A program made the position numbers and the translations under genes. Below, piece by piece: positions 17,966 to 27,073 of a stretch of 64,000 nt of DNA. Location of the stretch: NCBI RefSeq assembly GCF_012034205.1, contig NZ_JAATEM010000007.1, forward strand, positions 124,001 to 188,000. The letters are read 5' to 3'. The DNA is from Streptomyces composti. Its GTDB lineage: Bacteria > Actinomycetota > Actinomycetes > Streptomycetales > Streptomycetaceae. Below the pieces are notes generated by a model. The model searched no databases. It worked only from the letters and a program-made list of their open reading frames with translations, and was not told the origin of the DNA. How positions within the stretch are numbered: the first letter of the stretch is position 1; each line of letters opens with the position of its first letter.

Positions 17966-19254
17966 GCGGCACCGGGACCGAGCACGAGACCCTCGGCGGC
18001 GACGGGGCCGGGCGTCCGGCGGCGCCCGGACCGGCCGGCTCGTTCCACGCCATGTGGCGCGAGCTGCTCCCCGTCGGGCGCCACCCCGGCACCGGCGGCT
18101 ACCGGCGCTACGCCTGGACCCCCGCCGACGCCGAGTGCCGGGCCTGGTTCCGGGAGCAGGCCCGCGCCCGCGGCCTGACCTACGAGACCGACCGCAACGG
18201 CAACCAGTGGGCCTGGGCCGGTGATCCCGCCGCCGGCGACGCCGTGGTCACCGGGTCGCACCTGGACTCCGTGCCCGACGGCGGCGCCTTCGACGGACCT
18301 CTCGGGGTGGTCTCCGCCTTCGCCGCGCTCGACGAACTGCGCGCACGCGGCGCGCGGTTGACCCGCCCGCTCGGCATCGTCAACTTCGGCGACGAGGAGG
18401 GCGCCCGCTTCGGGCTCGCCTGCGTCGGTTCCCGGCTCACCGCCGGACGGCTCACCCGCGAGCAGGCGCACCGGCTCACCGACGGCGACGGCATCACCCT
18501 GCCGAAGGCCATGGAGGCCGCGGGACATGACCCCGACGCCATCGGGCCCGACCCGGAACGGCTGGCCCGGATCGGCGCGTTCGTCGAGCTGCATGTCGAA
18601 CAGGGGCGCGCCCTCGACCTGACCGGCGACCCGGTGGGCGTGGCCGGCGCCATCTGGCCGCACGGCCGCTGGCGCTTCGACTTCCGCGGCGAGGCCAACC
18701 ACGCCGGCACCACCCGCCTTCAGGACCGGCGCGACCCCATGCTGCCCTACGCCGAGACGGTCCTCGCCGCCCGCCGCGAGGCCCGGCTCGCCGGTGCGGT
18801 CGCCACCTTCGGCAAGATCGCGGTGGAGCCCAACGGCGTCAACGCCATCCCCGCCCTGGTGCGCGGCTGGCTCGACTCCCGCGCTCCCGAGCAGGGCAGC
18901 CTGGACACGGTGATCGAGGGCATCGAGGCGGCGGCCCGCGAGCACGCCGCCGCCCATGGCGTCGGCCTGGACGTCACCCGTGAGTCCTTCACCCCCGTCG
19001 TCGAGTTCGACCACGCCCTGCGCGACGAACTCGCCCGCATCCTCGGCACAAACCGGGAGCTGAAGGTGCCCGTGCTCGGCACCGGCGCCGGACACGACGC
19101 CGGAATCCTCGCCGACGCCGTCCCCACCGCCATGCTGTTCGTGCGCAACCCGACCGGCGTCTCGCACTCCCCGGCGGAACGGGCCGAGGAGGACGACTGC
19201 GTGGCCGGGGTGCTGGCCCTCGCCGACGTACTGGAAGGACTGGCCTGCCGGTGA
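17962..19254 (+). CDS. M20-family amidohydrolase (allantoate/N-carbamoyl amino acid type) in the hut operon
   Basis: 430 residues from GTG 17962, which overlaps the hutU stop (GTGA). Metal-binding motifs of the AllC/HyuC branch are present: [19 protein letters not shown] (His100), [11 protein letters not shown] and [10 protein letters not shown], with a dimerisation lid between. The family removes carbamoyl or formyl-like groups from N-substituted amino acids. The gene sits between hutU and hutF and is translationally coupled to both. No hutG-type deformylase is seen in the window, so a likely role is hydrolysis of N-formylglutamate to glutamate and formate. Allantoate amidohydrolase, the usual automatic label, does not fit the context. 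Role is inference. Confidence 0.85.
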   Translation: MSGTGTEHETLGGDGAGRPAAPGPAGSFHAMWRELLPVGRHPGTGGYRRYAWTPADAECRAWFREQARARGLTYETDRNGNQWAWAGDPAAGDAVVTGSHLDSVPDGGAFDGPLGVVSAFAALDELRARGARLTRPLGIVNFGDEEGARFGLACVGSRLTAGRLTREQAHRLTDGDGITLPKAMEAAGHDPDAIGPDPERLARIGAFVELHVEQGRALDLTGDPVGVAGAIWPHGRWRFDFRGEANHAGTTRLQDRRDPMLPYAETVLAARREARLAGAVATFGKIAVEPNGVNAIPALVRGWLDSRAPEQGSLDTVIEGIEAAAREHAAAHGVGLDVTRESFTPVVEFDHALRDELARILGTNRELKVPVLGTGAGHDAGILADAVPTAMLFVRNPTGVSHSPAERAEEDDCVAGVLALADVLEGLACR

Positions 19255-20591
19255 CCGCGACGACGACGTACTGGCTCGAGCACGCCTGGCTCGGCGACCG
19301 CGTCGAGCCGGGCGTGCGGCTCGACGTCCGCGACGGACGCATCCACACCCTCACCCCGGACAGCCCCCTGCCGCCGCCAGGAGCCGTGGTGCTGCGGGGC
19401 CTGACCCTGCCCGGACTCGCCAACGCCCACAGCCACGCCTTCCACCGGGCGCTGCGCTGCTTCGTCCAGGTCGGCTCCGGCACCTTCTGGACCTGGCGGG
19501 AGGTCATGTACGCGATGGCCCACCGCCTCACCCCGGAGAGCTACTACCGGCTGGCCCGCGCGGTGTACGCGGAGATGGCCCTCGCCGGCATCACCTGCGT
19601 CGGCGAGTTCCACTACGTACACCACGCGCCCGGCGGGACCCGCTACGACGACCCCAACGCGATGGGGGAGGCGCTGATCGAGGCCGCCGCCGACGCCGGG
19701 ATCCGCATCACCCTCCTCGACACCGCCTACCTCTCCTCCGGCTTCGGAGCGCCGCCCACCACCCACCAGCTGCGCTTCTCCGACGGCACCGCCGAGGCCT
19801 GGGCCGCCCGCTGCTCCCTCCTCAAGGAGCGCGAGCACGCCAGGATCGGGGCGGCCGTCCACTCCGTGCGGGCCGTGCCGGCCGACCAGTTGGCGACCGT
19901 GGCGGGCTGGGCCGAGGAGCGGCGGGCCCCGCTGCATGTGCACCTGTCCGAGCAGACCGCCGAGAACGACGCCTGCCTCCAGGCCCACGGATGCACCCCC
20001 ACCCGGCTGCTCGCCGACCACGGAGTGCTCGGCCCGCGCACCACCGGCGTGCACAACACCCACCTCACCGGCGAGGACATCGCCCTGATCGGCGGCAGCG
20101 GCACCGGCACCTGCATGTGCCCCACCACCGAACGCGACCTCGCCGACGGCATCGGGCCCGCCGCCGAACTCCAGCGGCAGGGCTCCTCGCTCTCCCTCGG
20201 CTCCGACAGCCACGCCGTGATCGACATGTTCGAAGAAGCCCGGGCCATGGAGCTGAACGAGCGGCTGCGCACCCGCACCCGCGGCCACTGGACGGCGAAC
20301 GCCCTGCTGCGCGCCGCCACCGCCGACGGCCACGCCGCCCTCGGCTGGGACCGGGCGGGCAGCATCGAACCCGGCGCCCTCGCCGACCTCACCACCATCA
20401 CCCTGGACTCGGTCAGAACAGCGGGGCCGCTGCCCCGACTCGGCGCCGAGACGGCCGTATTCGCCGCGACCGCGGCCGACGTACGGCACACCGTCGTGGG
20501 CGGCCGGCACGTCGTACGCGACGGGACGCACACCCGGGTGCCCGACGTACCGCACGCCCTCGCACAGGCCGTCGAGGCCCTGCGCGCCTGA
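19251..20591 (+). CDS. hutF: Formimidoylglutamate deiminase
   Basis: Converts N-formimidoyl-L-glutamate to N-formyl-L-glutamate and ammonia in the five-step histidine pathway. 446 residues of the amidohydrolase superfamily: metal motif NAHSHAFHR (His60, His62), [15 protein letters not shown] and the Asp-bearing [11 protein letters not shown]. Start GTG 19251 overlaps the upstream stop by four bases, a sign of translational coupling. [11 protein letters not shown]-like sequence near residue 80 is typical of HutF rather than other deaminases. The choice of HutF means histidine is degraded through formylglutamate rather than directly to formamide. Confidence 0.92.
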   Translation: MTATTTYWLEHAWLGDRVEPGVRLDVRDGRIHTLTPDSPLPPPGAVVLRGLTLPGLANAHSHAFHRALRCFVQVGSGTFWTWREVMYAMAHRLTPESYYRLARAVYAEMALAGITCVGEFHYVHHAPGGTRYDDPNAMGEALIEAAADAGIRITLLDTAYLSSGFGAPPTTHQLRFSDGTAEAWAARCSLLKEREHARIGAAVHSVRAVPADQLATVAGWAEERRAPLHVHLSEQTAENDACLQAHGCTPTRLLADHGVLGPRTTGVHNTHLTGEDIALIGGSGTGTCMCPTTERDLADGIGPAAELQRQGSSLSLGSDSHAVIDMFEEARAMELNERLRTRTRGHWTANALLRAATADGHAALGWDRAGSIEPGALADLTTITLDSVRTAGPLPRLGAETAVFAATAADVRHTVVGGRHVVRDGTHTRVPDVPHALAQAVEALRA

Positions 20592-20611
20592 CGACCCCCC
20601 ACGAGGACGCC

Positions 20612-21787
20612 ATGAGCAGCAGCACCGTCATCACCAATATCGCCACACTGGTCACCAACGACCCCTCCCGCCACGGCGATTCACCCCTGGGCCTGGTCCG
20701 GGACGCGGCTGTCGTCATCGAGGGCGACCGCATCGCCTGGACCGGTGCATCCAGCAAAGCACCCGCCACCGACAAGCGGGTCGACGCCGGCGGCCGCGCG
20801 GTCCTGCCGGGCTTCGTCGACTCGCACTCCCACCTGGTCTTCGCCGGCGACCGCACCGAGGAGTTCAACGCCCGCATGTCCGGCCGCCCCTACAGCGCGG
20901 GCGGCATCCGTACCACCGTCGCGGCCACCCGGGCCGCCACCGACGCGGAACTCGAGGCGAACCTCACCCGCCTGCTCGCCGAGGCACTCCGCCAGGGCAC
21001 CACCACCTTCGAGACCAAGTCCGGCTACGGCCTGACCGTCGGCGACGAGGCCCGCGCCCTGCGCCTGGCCGCCCGCCACACCGACGAGGTGACCTTCCTC
21101 GGCGCGCACATCGTCGCCCCCGAGTACGCCGAGGACCCGGCCGGCTATGTCGCCCTGGTCACTGGCGAGATGCTGGACGCCTGCGCCCCGCACGCCCGGT
21201 GGATCGACGTCTTCTGCGAGCAGGGCGCCTTCGACGGCGACCAGGCCCGGGCGATCCTCACCGCCGGGAAGGAGAGGGGCCTGCACCCCCGCGTCCACGC
21301 CAACCAGCTCTCCTACGGTCCCGGTGTGCAGCTGGCCGTCGAGCTGGACGCGGCCAGCGCCGACCACTGCACCCACCTCACCGACGCCGATGTGGACGCC
21401 CTGGCCGGCGGCCGCACCGTCGCCACCCTGCTGCCCGGCGCCGAGTTCTCCACCCGTGCCCAGTGGCCCGACGCCCGCCGCCTGCTGGACGCGGGCGCCA
21501 CCGTGGCGTTGTCCACGGACTGCAACCCCGGCTCGTCCTTCACCTCCTCGATGCCGTTCTGCATCGCGCTCGCCGTGCGGGAGATGGGCATGACACCGGA
21601 CGAGGCGGTGTGGTCCGCCACCGCGGGCGGCGCCAGGGCCCTGCGCCGGACCGACATCGGCCACCTCGCCGTGGGTGCCCGCGCCGACCTGACCCTGCTC
21701 GACGCCCCCAGCCACGTCCACCTGGCCTACCGCCCGGGCGTGCCCCTGGTCAGCGGCGTGTGGCGGGCCGGCGTACGGGTGGTGTGA
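20612..21787 (+). CDS. hutI: Imidazolonepropionase
   Basis: Opens the ring of 4-imidazolone-5-propanoate to give N-formimidoyl-L-glutamate, the third step of histidine degradation and the substrate of HutF encoded just upstream. 391 residues, amidohydrolase superfamily. Metal site [12 protein letters not shown] (His72, His74), ETKSGYGL substrate loop, HANQLSYG and STDCNPGSS with the catalytic-site Asp are visible. Start ATG 20612 with ACGAGGA upstream, 20 bp after hutF. Gene order hutU-M20-hutF-hutI puts the enzymes out of pathway order but in one transcript. Confidence 0.96.
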   Translation: MSSSTVITNIATLVTNDPSRHGDSPLGLVRDAAVVIEGDRIAWTGASSKAPATDKRVDAGGRAVLPGFVDSHSHLVFAGDRTEEFNARMSGRPYSAGGIRTTVAATRAATDAELEANLTRLLAEALRQGTTTFETKSGYGLTVGDEARALRLAARHTDEVTFLGAHIVAPEYAEDPAGYVALVTGEMLDACAPHARWIDVFCEQGAFDGDQARAILTAGKERGLHPRVHANQLSYGPGVQLAVELDAASADHCTHLTDADVDALAGGRTVATLLPGAEFSTRAQWPDARRLLDAGATVALSTDCNPGSSFTSSMPFCIALAVREMGMTPDEAVWSATAGGARALRRTDIGHLAVGARADLTLLDAPSHVHLAYRPGVPLVSGVWRAGVRVV

Positions 21788-21922
21788 GCATCAGCACAGC
21801 ACGCGGGCCCGCGGAGAGCTGAGTGGCGGCGCCAGGGCGCCGGGAGGGGGGAGGCGACCGCGGGTCCGCAGGGCACGCGCAGCCCGGCGGGGGAGGGGGA
21901 GCCGGAACAGGGGAGAACGCGG

Positions 21923-22003
21923 CGCGCCCCGCGCCCGGACGGCACCCGGTGCCCCCGGCCGGTACGGCCAGGGACATCCGGCGCCGACAGGGCGCGGGGC
22001 GCG
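21923..22003. repeat. 14-bp perfect inverted repeat between convergent hutI and sigma factor genes
   Basis: CGCGCCCCGCGCCC (21923-21936) and its exact complement GGGCGCGGGGCGCG (21990-22003) flank 53 bases. It may serve as a shared transcription end for the two convergent genes, although the loop is long and there is no T-tract. The remaining intergenic sequence is purine-rich with runs of G and shows nothing else. Confidence 0.6.
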
Positions 22004-22064
22004 GTCGGTCGATCACGGTGGCCGGCTGCTGCCGGCCTGCTCCGGGCCTGCGCCCGGGCGCCGC

Positions 22065-22979
22065 TCATTCCTCCACGGTCAGTGCCTTGCGCAGCCGCAT
22101 CAGGGTGCGCGACAGCAGCCGGGAGACGTGCATCTGGGAGATGCCCAGCTCCTCGCCGATCTCCGACTGGGTCATCCCGGCCACGAAACGCAGCGACAGG
22201 ATCTTCCGGTCCCTCGGCGCCAGTTCGGCGATCAGCGGCTTGAGCGACTCGATGTACTCGATGCCTTCGAGGCCGTGGTCCTCGTAGCCGATCCGGTCGG
22301 CCAGGGCGCCCTCGGCGTCGTCCTCCTCGGGCTGGGCGTCCAGCGAGGAGGCGGTGTAGGCGTTCGACGCCGCCATGCCCTCGACGACCTCGTCGTCGGA
22401 GATGCCGAGGCGCTCGGCCAGTTCGGTCACGGTGGGCGCGCGGTCGAGCTTCTGTGCCAGTTCGTCACCGGCCTTGGCCAGGTCGAGGCGCAGCTCCTGG
22501 AGGCGGCGCGGCACCCGCACGGACCACGAGGTGTCGCGGAAGAAGCGCTTGATCTCGCCGATGATGGTCGGCATCGCGAACGTGGGGAACTCCACACCGC
22601 GCGACAGCTCGAACCGGTCGATGGCCTTGATCAGGCCGATGGTGCCGACCTGGATGATGTCCTCCATCGGCTCGCTGCGGGAGCGGAAGCGGGAGGCGGC
22701 GAACTTGACCAGGGCGAGGTTGAGTTCGACGAGGGTGTTGCGGACGTAGGAGTACTCGTGGGTGCCTTCCTCGAGCGACTCCAGGCGTTCGAAGAGAGTG
22801 CGGGACAGGGCCCGTGCGTCGACCGCCTCGACCGTGTCGTACGGGGGGATCTCCGGGAGTCCGGCGAGTAGATCGTCCTGGACGACACTCATGTCGTCCT
22901 GCTCGATGGGATCCAGATGTTCCTCAGGGAGTGTCGACGTCGCTTTCGGGGTACGCGATGCGTCGAGCCGGGGTGACAT
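22065..22979 (-). CDS. SigB/SigF-family alternative RNA polymerase sigma factor
   Basis: 304 residues from ATG 22979, with GGAGG six bases upstream. Regions 2 to 4 are complete: RSEPMEDIIQVGTIGLIKAI and FPTFAMPTIIGEIKRFFRD in region 2, LAERLGISDDEVVEGM in region 3, and FVAGMTQSEIGEELGISQMH as the region 4 helix-turn-helix. There is an acidic N-terminal extension of about 60 residues. The group directs stress and developmental genes in Streptomyces and is controlled by partner switching. The probable antagonist and anti-sigma genes are divergent next door. By position it probably corresponds to the sigma factor called SigI in S. coelicolor, from memory. Confidence 0.92.
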   Translation of the reverse strand: MSPRLDASRTPKATSTLPEEHLDPIEQDDMSVVQDDLLAGLPEIPPYDTVEAVDARALSRTLFERLESLEEGTHEYSYVRNTLVELNLALVKFAASRFRSRSEPMEDIIQVGTIGLIKAIDRFELSRGVEFPTFAMPTIIGEIKRFFRDTSWSVRVPRRLQELRLDLAKAGDELAQKLDRAPTVTELAERLGISDDEVVEGMAASNAYTASSLDAQPEEDDAEGALADRIGYEDHGLEGIEYIESLKPLIAELAPRDRKILSLRFVAGMTQSEIGEELGISQMHVSRLLSRTLMRLRKALTVEE

Positions 22980-23232
22980 GGGTGTCCTCCATCGTTCTCG
23001 GCATATGGCTGCCGAAGCCAGAACGTGCACTGCGGTGTGCGGCGCCTCCAAAGCCGGCCGTGTCGGGTACGTGTTCTTACTAGCCCTACCCGCTCCGACA
23101 AGCCGGTCGCAAGTGCGTTCTGTTCGGGTATGTCCGTTTCTGCGTGATTGTTATGGTGCCGGACCACCGCCGGAGGGCGTAGTGTTCGAGGGCGTCAGCA
23201 AAGCAGACACGAGGTCGGGAGAGAGAGACGGC

Positions 23233-23610
23233 ATGGACCGCGGGACGGTCGGCAGCGCACAGTCGGGCCGGCTTCTGGTCGAGGTGCGACAAGAGGGCCC
23301 CAGTGCCGTCGTGACTCCGGCGGGTGAGTTGGATCACCACACCGCCGATCTGTTGCGTGAGCCACTGGAGGACTGCCTCGCCAAGGGATTGAACCGGCTT
23401 GTCATCGACTGCTCCCGGCTGGAGTTCTGCGACTCCACCGGGCTCAACGTGCTGCTCGGGGCCCGGCTGAAGGCCGAGGCCGCCGGGGGCGGAGTGCATC
23501 TCGTCGGGATGCAGCCCGTCGTCGCGAGGGTGTTCGAGATCACGGGGGCGGACGCCGTCTTCGCGGTCCACGACACCCTCGAGGCCGCCCTGGCCGACGA
23601 CTCCGGATGA
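23233..23610 (+). CDS. STAS-domain anti-sigma factor antagonist
   Basis: 125 residues from ATG 23233 (GGGAGAGAG upstream). A single STAS domain: VTPAGELDHHTADLLR, the core LVIDCSRLEFCDSTGLNVLL with Ser68 at the position phosphorylated in SpoIIAA/RsbV, and VHLVGMQPVVARVFEITG. In partner switching the unphosphorylated form binds the anti-sigma kinase and frees the sigma factor. The divergent sigma gene and the HATPase gene downstream supply the other two partners. The 253-bp divergent region contains GGGTAT (23126-23131), a SigB-type -10 look-alike, but no convincing -35. Confidence 0.9.
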   Translation: MDRGTVGSAQSGRLLVEVRQEGPSAVVTPAGELDHHTADLLREPLEDCLAKGLNRLVIDCSRLEFCDSTGLNVLLGARLKAEAAGGGVHLVGMQPVVARVFEITGADAVFAVHDTLEAALADDSG

Positions 23611-23619
23611 CCCGCGCGG

Positions 23620-23641
23620 CCGGGGCGGGGCACCGCCCCGG
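23620..23641 (+). terminator. Hairpin after the anti-sigma antagonist
   Basis: CCGGGGCGG (23620-23628) pairs with CCGCCCCGG (23633-23641) around a 4-nt loop, ten bases after the stop. There is no T-tract. About 200 bp separate it from the next gene, suggesting separate or attenuated transcription of the anti-sigma gene. That gap also has an A/T-rich ATTTTTTAAT, rare in this genome, about 30 bp before the next start. Confidence 0.55.
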
Positions 23642-23843
23642 GTTCCGCGGTCCGGAGCCCAGGCGCGTCTTTTCGTATGAATACGGGGGTGTCCCCTCGG
23701 GTCCCCCGGGCAGGAGACATCCTGAACGTGTCGGCCGCCGTGGTCGCAGGGGTGCAGTGAACCGAACGCGCCGCGCACTGCGTGACTGACTGAGATACGG
23801 ATTTTTTAATCGTGAACCGGTGAATCGGTGAGGTGAAGCGCTG

Positions 23844-24404
23844 ATGAGCACCACCCGGCCCTACTCGCCGGGCGACCGCGGTCCGGAGCCCGGCGGCGCT
23901 TCCGGCGCGTCCGGGGGCGGCGCGGTGGCGGACGCCGCCGACGGGGGCGTCGCGGCGCCCGCCGGCGCGCCGGGGTCGTCCGGGGCCGCCACGGGCCGGC
24001 AGGTCCGTCGGCTGAGTTTCGAAGGCCAGAGCGGTGTGGTGCCGCTCGCGCGCGACTTCACCCGCCAGGCGCTGCACGCCTGGGGCTGGCTGCCCGCGGC
24101 CACCGCCGACCAGCGGGCCGCCGCCGAGGACGTCCTGCTCGTCGTCTCCGAACTGGTCACCAACGCCTGCCTGCATGCCGAGGGTCCGGACCGGCTCACC
24201 CTCACCTGTGACAACAAGGTGATCCGCCTGGAGGTCACCGACCGCGGCACGGGCCAGCCTGCCCCGCGCACCCCGCACCGCGCAGGCCGCCCCGGCGGTC
24301 ACGGCATGTTCATCGTCCAGCGCCTCTGCCTGGACTGGGGCGTCGTCCGCACACCGGGCGTCGCCGGCAAGACGGTCTGGGCGGAGCTGGGCGCCCCCGC
24401 GTAG
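23844..24404 (+). CDS. HATPase-domain anti-sigma factor (RsbW/SpoIIAB type)
   Basis: 186 residues from ATG 23844 with GAGGTGAAG upstream. The first 50 or so residues are a low-complexity Gly/Ala/Ser tail. The kinase fold follows: N box EDVLLVVSELVTNACLHA, G1-like VTDRGTGQPAP and G2-like PGGHGMFIVQRL. Such proteins bind a SigB-type sigma factor and phosphorylate the STAS antagonist. The partners are both adjacent. The long disordered N terminus is more than the minimal RsbW has. A terminator with a T-tract follows. Confidence 0.88.
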   Translation: MSTTRPYSPGDRGPEPGGASGASGGGAVADAADGGVAAPAGAPGSSGAATGRQVRRLSFEGQSGVVPLARDFTRQALHAWGWLPAATADQRAAAEDVLLVVSELVTNACLHAEGPDRLTLTCDNKVIRLEVTDRGTGQPAPRTPHRAGRPGGHGMFIVQRLCLDWGVVRTPGVAGKTVWAELGAPA

Positions 24405-24438
24405 CCCGCCGCCCCGACCGACGCACCGCACACCCCGC

Positions 24439-24470
24439 GCGCCGCCCCGCAAGCGGCGCCCTTCCTTTTC
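24439..24470 (+). terminator. Intrinsic terminator followed by a long pyrimidine tract
   Basis: GCGCCGC (24439-24445) pairs with GCGGCGC (24453-24459), followed by CCTTCCTTTTCC. The T/C-rich stretch continues to about 24526 with no A between 24453 and 24526. Confidence 0.7.
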
Positions 24471-24647
24471 CTCGTCTTCTCCTTTCTCCTTCCCGCGTCT
24501 TTCCTGCGCCTTCCTCGCCTCCGCCCTGATCGCCTCGGCGCGCGGCCGCACCCGACCGGGCGTGTCACGTCTCTTCCCTCCTCGAGGTCCCCGGCGCACC
24601 GTGACCGCCATCTGGCGAGGCGTCAGAAGCCAGGAAGGCAGGGGACC

Positions 24648-24960
24648 GTGTCGTACCGGAACCGGACCGCCGCCCTCGCGTCCGCCGTCGTTCTGGCCGG
24701 GTCCACGGTGCTGCTGACCGCTCCCGCCGTGCAGGCGGAGGTCGTCGACGTCGACCACCCGCGCAAGACGCCGATCGGAGACAAGAGCGCGGTCTCTCCC
24801 ATCGAACGTCGAGGCGGGACGCAGCGGCAGCGGTCACCGCGTCACCATGTCCTGGCAGAAGGGCGTCTCCTCCGGCCCCTTGGGACTGGGCGGGGGCGCG
24901 CGGACCCTCGCTCTCCTGACGGTCCCCGTCGCCCTCTGCCGGGCGGCCATGGCCGTGCTG
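24648..24960 (+). pseudogene. Frameshifted, truncated secreted protein gene
   Basis: A GTG at 24648 starts a clean signal peptide (MSYRNRTAALASAVVLAG, then an LTAPAVQA cleavage region) and mature sequence EVVDVDHPRKTPIGDKSAVSPI. At about 24801-24805 the sensible reading jumps by one base: the other frame continues NVEAGRSGSGHRVTMSWQKG, beta-strand-like and fitting the same domain. After about 24900 the sequence becomes a meaningless Gly/Ala/Arg-rich run, and a terminator hairpin follows. Thus one extra base (or two lost) plus loss of the 3' part have broken the gene. The family is unknown; I recall intact Streptomyces secreted proteins beginning similarly, which is memory rather than a search. 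Confidence 0.65.
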
Positions 24961-24983
24961 GAGCGGGGCCGGCCGCACAGGAA

Positions 24984-25014
24984 GGGCCCTCGCACCCGGT
25001 GGGTGCGAGGGCCC
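24984..25014 (-). terminator. Terminator of the peptide transporter gene
   Basis: A perfect 14-bp stem (24984-24997 with 25001-25014) around a 3-nt loop lies about 20 bp beyond the transporter stop. Read on the minus strand it is followed by TTCCTGT. Confidence 0.8.
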
Positions 25015-25035
25015 CGCGTCACAGCGCGTGCGGCG

Positions 25036-26532
25036 TCAGCGGACGTCGCCCATCAGCGCCTTGACCTTCTTGCGGTACATCCACACCGCGGCACCGGCGA
25101 CCACGGCCAGCGTCGCCTCCAGGGCGACGATGCCCATCTTGTTCAGGTCGACGCCGGCGATGGACAGCAGACCCGTGGTGGCGTCACCGGCGGTGACCGC
25201 CAGGAACCAGACGCCCATCATCTGCGAGGCGTACTTCACCGGGGCCATCTTCGTGGTGACCGACAGGCCGACCGGCGACAGCAGCAGCTCACCGACGGTC
25301 TGGGTGAAGTAGATCGCCACCAGCCACATCGCCGCGGCCTTGTGGCCGCCGTCCGCGATGGACAGCGGAGCGAGGAACAGGAAGAAGGACGCACCGACCA
25401 GCACCAGACCGGAGGCGAACTTCACGATGGTGCTCGGCTCCTTGCCCCGCCGGTTCAGCGCCAGCCAGAACCAGGCGAAGACCGGGGCCAGCGCCATGAT
25501 CAGGACCGGGTTGACCGACTGGTACCAGGAGACCGGGAACTCCCAGCCCAGGACGCTGTTCTCGGCCGAGGAGTCGGCGAAGATCGACAGGGTCGAGCCG
25601 CCCTGGTCGTAGATCATCCAGAACACGGCGGCGGCGACGAAGAACCAGATGTACGCGGACATCTTCGACTGCTCGGCGGTGTCCAGGGACTTGTCGCGCT
25701 TGATGCGGGTGAGCACCATCACCGGCACGATCACGCCGAGCAGCGTCAGCGGGACCAGCACCCAGTTCAGCGTGTAGTGGCCGGTGAAGCCGACGATCGC
25801 GTAGAACACGGCGGCGACGACGGCCCAGAAGGCGGCCTTGCGCAGCGTGGTGCTCTTCTCCTCGGCCGACAGCGGCTTCGGCACGACGCTGGACTGCGCG
25901 GCCAGGTGACGGCTGCCGAGCAGGAACTGGGCGACACCCAGACCCATGCCGAGCGCGGCCAGGGCGAAGCCCAGGTGCCAGTTCACGTTCTCGCCGACGG
26001 TGCCGATGATCAGCGGCGCGCCGAAGGCACCGAGGTTGATGCCCATGTAGAAGACGGTGAAGCCACCGTCGCGGCGCGGGTCGTCCGGACCGTGGTAGAG
26101 CTGGCCGACCATCGTGGAGATGTTGGCCTTCAGCAGACCCGAGCCGATGGCGACCAGGCCGAGACCGGCGTAGAAGGTGCCGGAGGAGGGCAGGGCCAGC
26201 GTGAGGTGGCCCAGCATGATGATGCCGCCCGCGACGGCGACGGTCTTGCGCGGACCCCACACGCGGTCGCCGAACCAGCCGCCCGGCATCGTGAGCAGGT
26301 ACACCAGCGACAGGTACACCGAGTAGATCGCGGTCGCCGTGCCGGCGCTGAGACCCAGGCCGCCCGGAGCGACGAGGTACAGCGGGAGCAGGGCGCGCAT
26401 GCCGTAGTAGGAGAAGCGCTCCCACATCTCGGTCATGAAGAGGGTGGCCAGTCCGCGGGGGTGGCCGAAGAAGGTCTTCTCGGAGCCGGGGGTGCCCGGG
26501 GTGACCGAGTCCTTCGTCAGGCTGGACGCCAT
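25036..26532 (-). CDS. POT/PTR family proton-coupled di/tripeptide transporter
   Basis: 498 residues from ATG 26532 with AAGGAAC upstream. Twelve or more membrane spans. The N terminus carries EMWERFSYYGMRALLPLYL, the proton-binding ExxER motif with the following Tyr pair, and the second PTR signature is FYMGINLGAF near residue 165. It imports short peptides with protons. Residue WEFPVSWYQSVNPVLI in the second half is a family hallmark for peptide binding. It is a single gene divergent from a two-component system, with a long leader of up to 540 bp. Confidence 0.93.
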   Translation of the reverse strand: MASSLTKDSVTPGTPGSEKTFFGHPRGLATLFMTEMWERFSYYGMRALLPLYLVAPGGLGLSAGTATAIYSVYLSLVYLLTMPGGWFGDRVWGPRKTVAVAGGIIMLGHLTLALPSSGTFYAGLGLVAIGSGLLKANISTMVGQLYHGPDDPRRDGGFTVFYMGINLGAFGAPLIIGTVGENVNWHLGFALAALGMGLGVAQFLLGSRHLAAQSSVVPKPLSAEEKSTTLRKAAFWAVVAAVFYAIVGFTGHYTLNWVLVPLTLLGVIVPVMVLTRIKRDKSLDTAEQSKMSAYIWFFVAAAVFWMIYDQGGSTLSIFADSSAENSVLGWEFPVSWYQSVNPVLIMALAPVFAWFWLALNRRGKEPSTIVKFASGLVLVGASFFLFLAPLSIADGGHKAAAMWLVAIYFTQTVGELLLSPVGLSVTTKMAPVKYASQMMGVWFLAVTAGDATTGLLSIAGVDLNKMGIVALEATLAVVAGAAVWMYRKKVKALMGDVR

Positions 26533-27073
26533 GGTGGTTCCTTGTTGGTCGGGACGCGTCGCGCGAGCGTGTACGCGCCCGGTGGGGGGCGGCGGCCGGC
26601 ACCGGCGGGCCCTGCCGTCCCATCCCACGCCCGAGGGAGGTCCGCTCCGGATCGCGGAGCGGCGGACGGCGACCACCGGGATCCACGCCCTTCCCGCGCG
26701 GCGATGCGCGGACCGGGCCCGGCCACAGGTCATTCCTTCCGGGGCCGGCCGGAAGCCGGCCCGCACACAAAAGAGACCTTCAGCGATGAATTCCGCCAAA
26801 GGTCCCCGCGGTGCAACAGGCGTTGACTCACCATACGTCAGGACACTGCCTGGTATGGAAGGGTTTGAGACACGGATCACAGGTTTCCCCGGAACCGCGC
26901 TCGCGTGTTCGAAGGTCCTCCCAGGATTGCACCCCCGTCTCGAAGGCGGAACGGAGGGGTCCAGACCACTCGTCGTCCTGTGCCGCCGAGGTGAGAATCC
27001 GGTGAGCAAGCGGTAAGAAGCGAGCCCGCCGATCACACCCCGGGCCGCATCGCGGCGGGACTACCATCACTGC
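26533..27073. promoter_or_regulatory. Divergent control region of the peptide transporter and two-component genes
   Basis: 541 bases with no credible gene. On the transporter side, two overlapping hairpins are mutually exclusive: CTTCCGG/CCGGAAG (26736-26742 with 26749-26755) and GGGCCGGC/GCCGGCCC (26742-26749 with 26755-26762), which could act as a switch in the leader RNA. Further right, TTGACT (26823-26828) is a lone -35-like box on the plus strand. The last 60 bases before the response regulator show no strong promoter or ribosome binding site. Confidence 0.4.

Noticed and set aside
23105-23131. SigB-type promoter before the STAS gene (GGGTAT at 23126)
   Set aside because: No matching GTTT-type -35 at the right distance, so not called.
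24984-25014. Hairpin as part of a transposon end
   Set aside because: No transposase or target-site duplication nearby; it fits a terminator of the transporter gene.
24847-26826. Plus-strand frame of about 660 codons over the peptide transporter gene
   Set aside because: Its first 40 codons belong to the broken secreted protein; the rest is antisense to the transporter.
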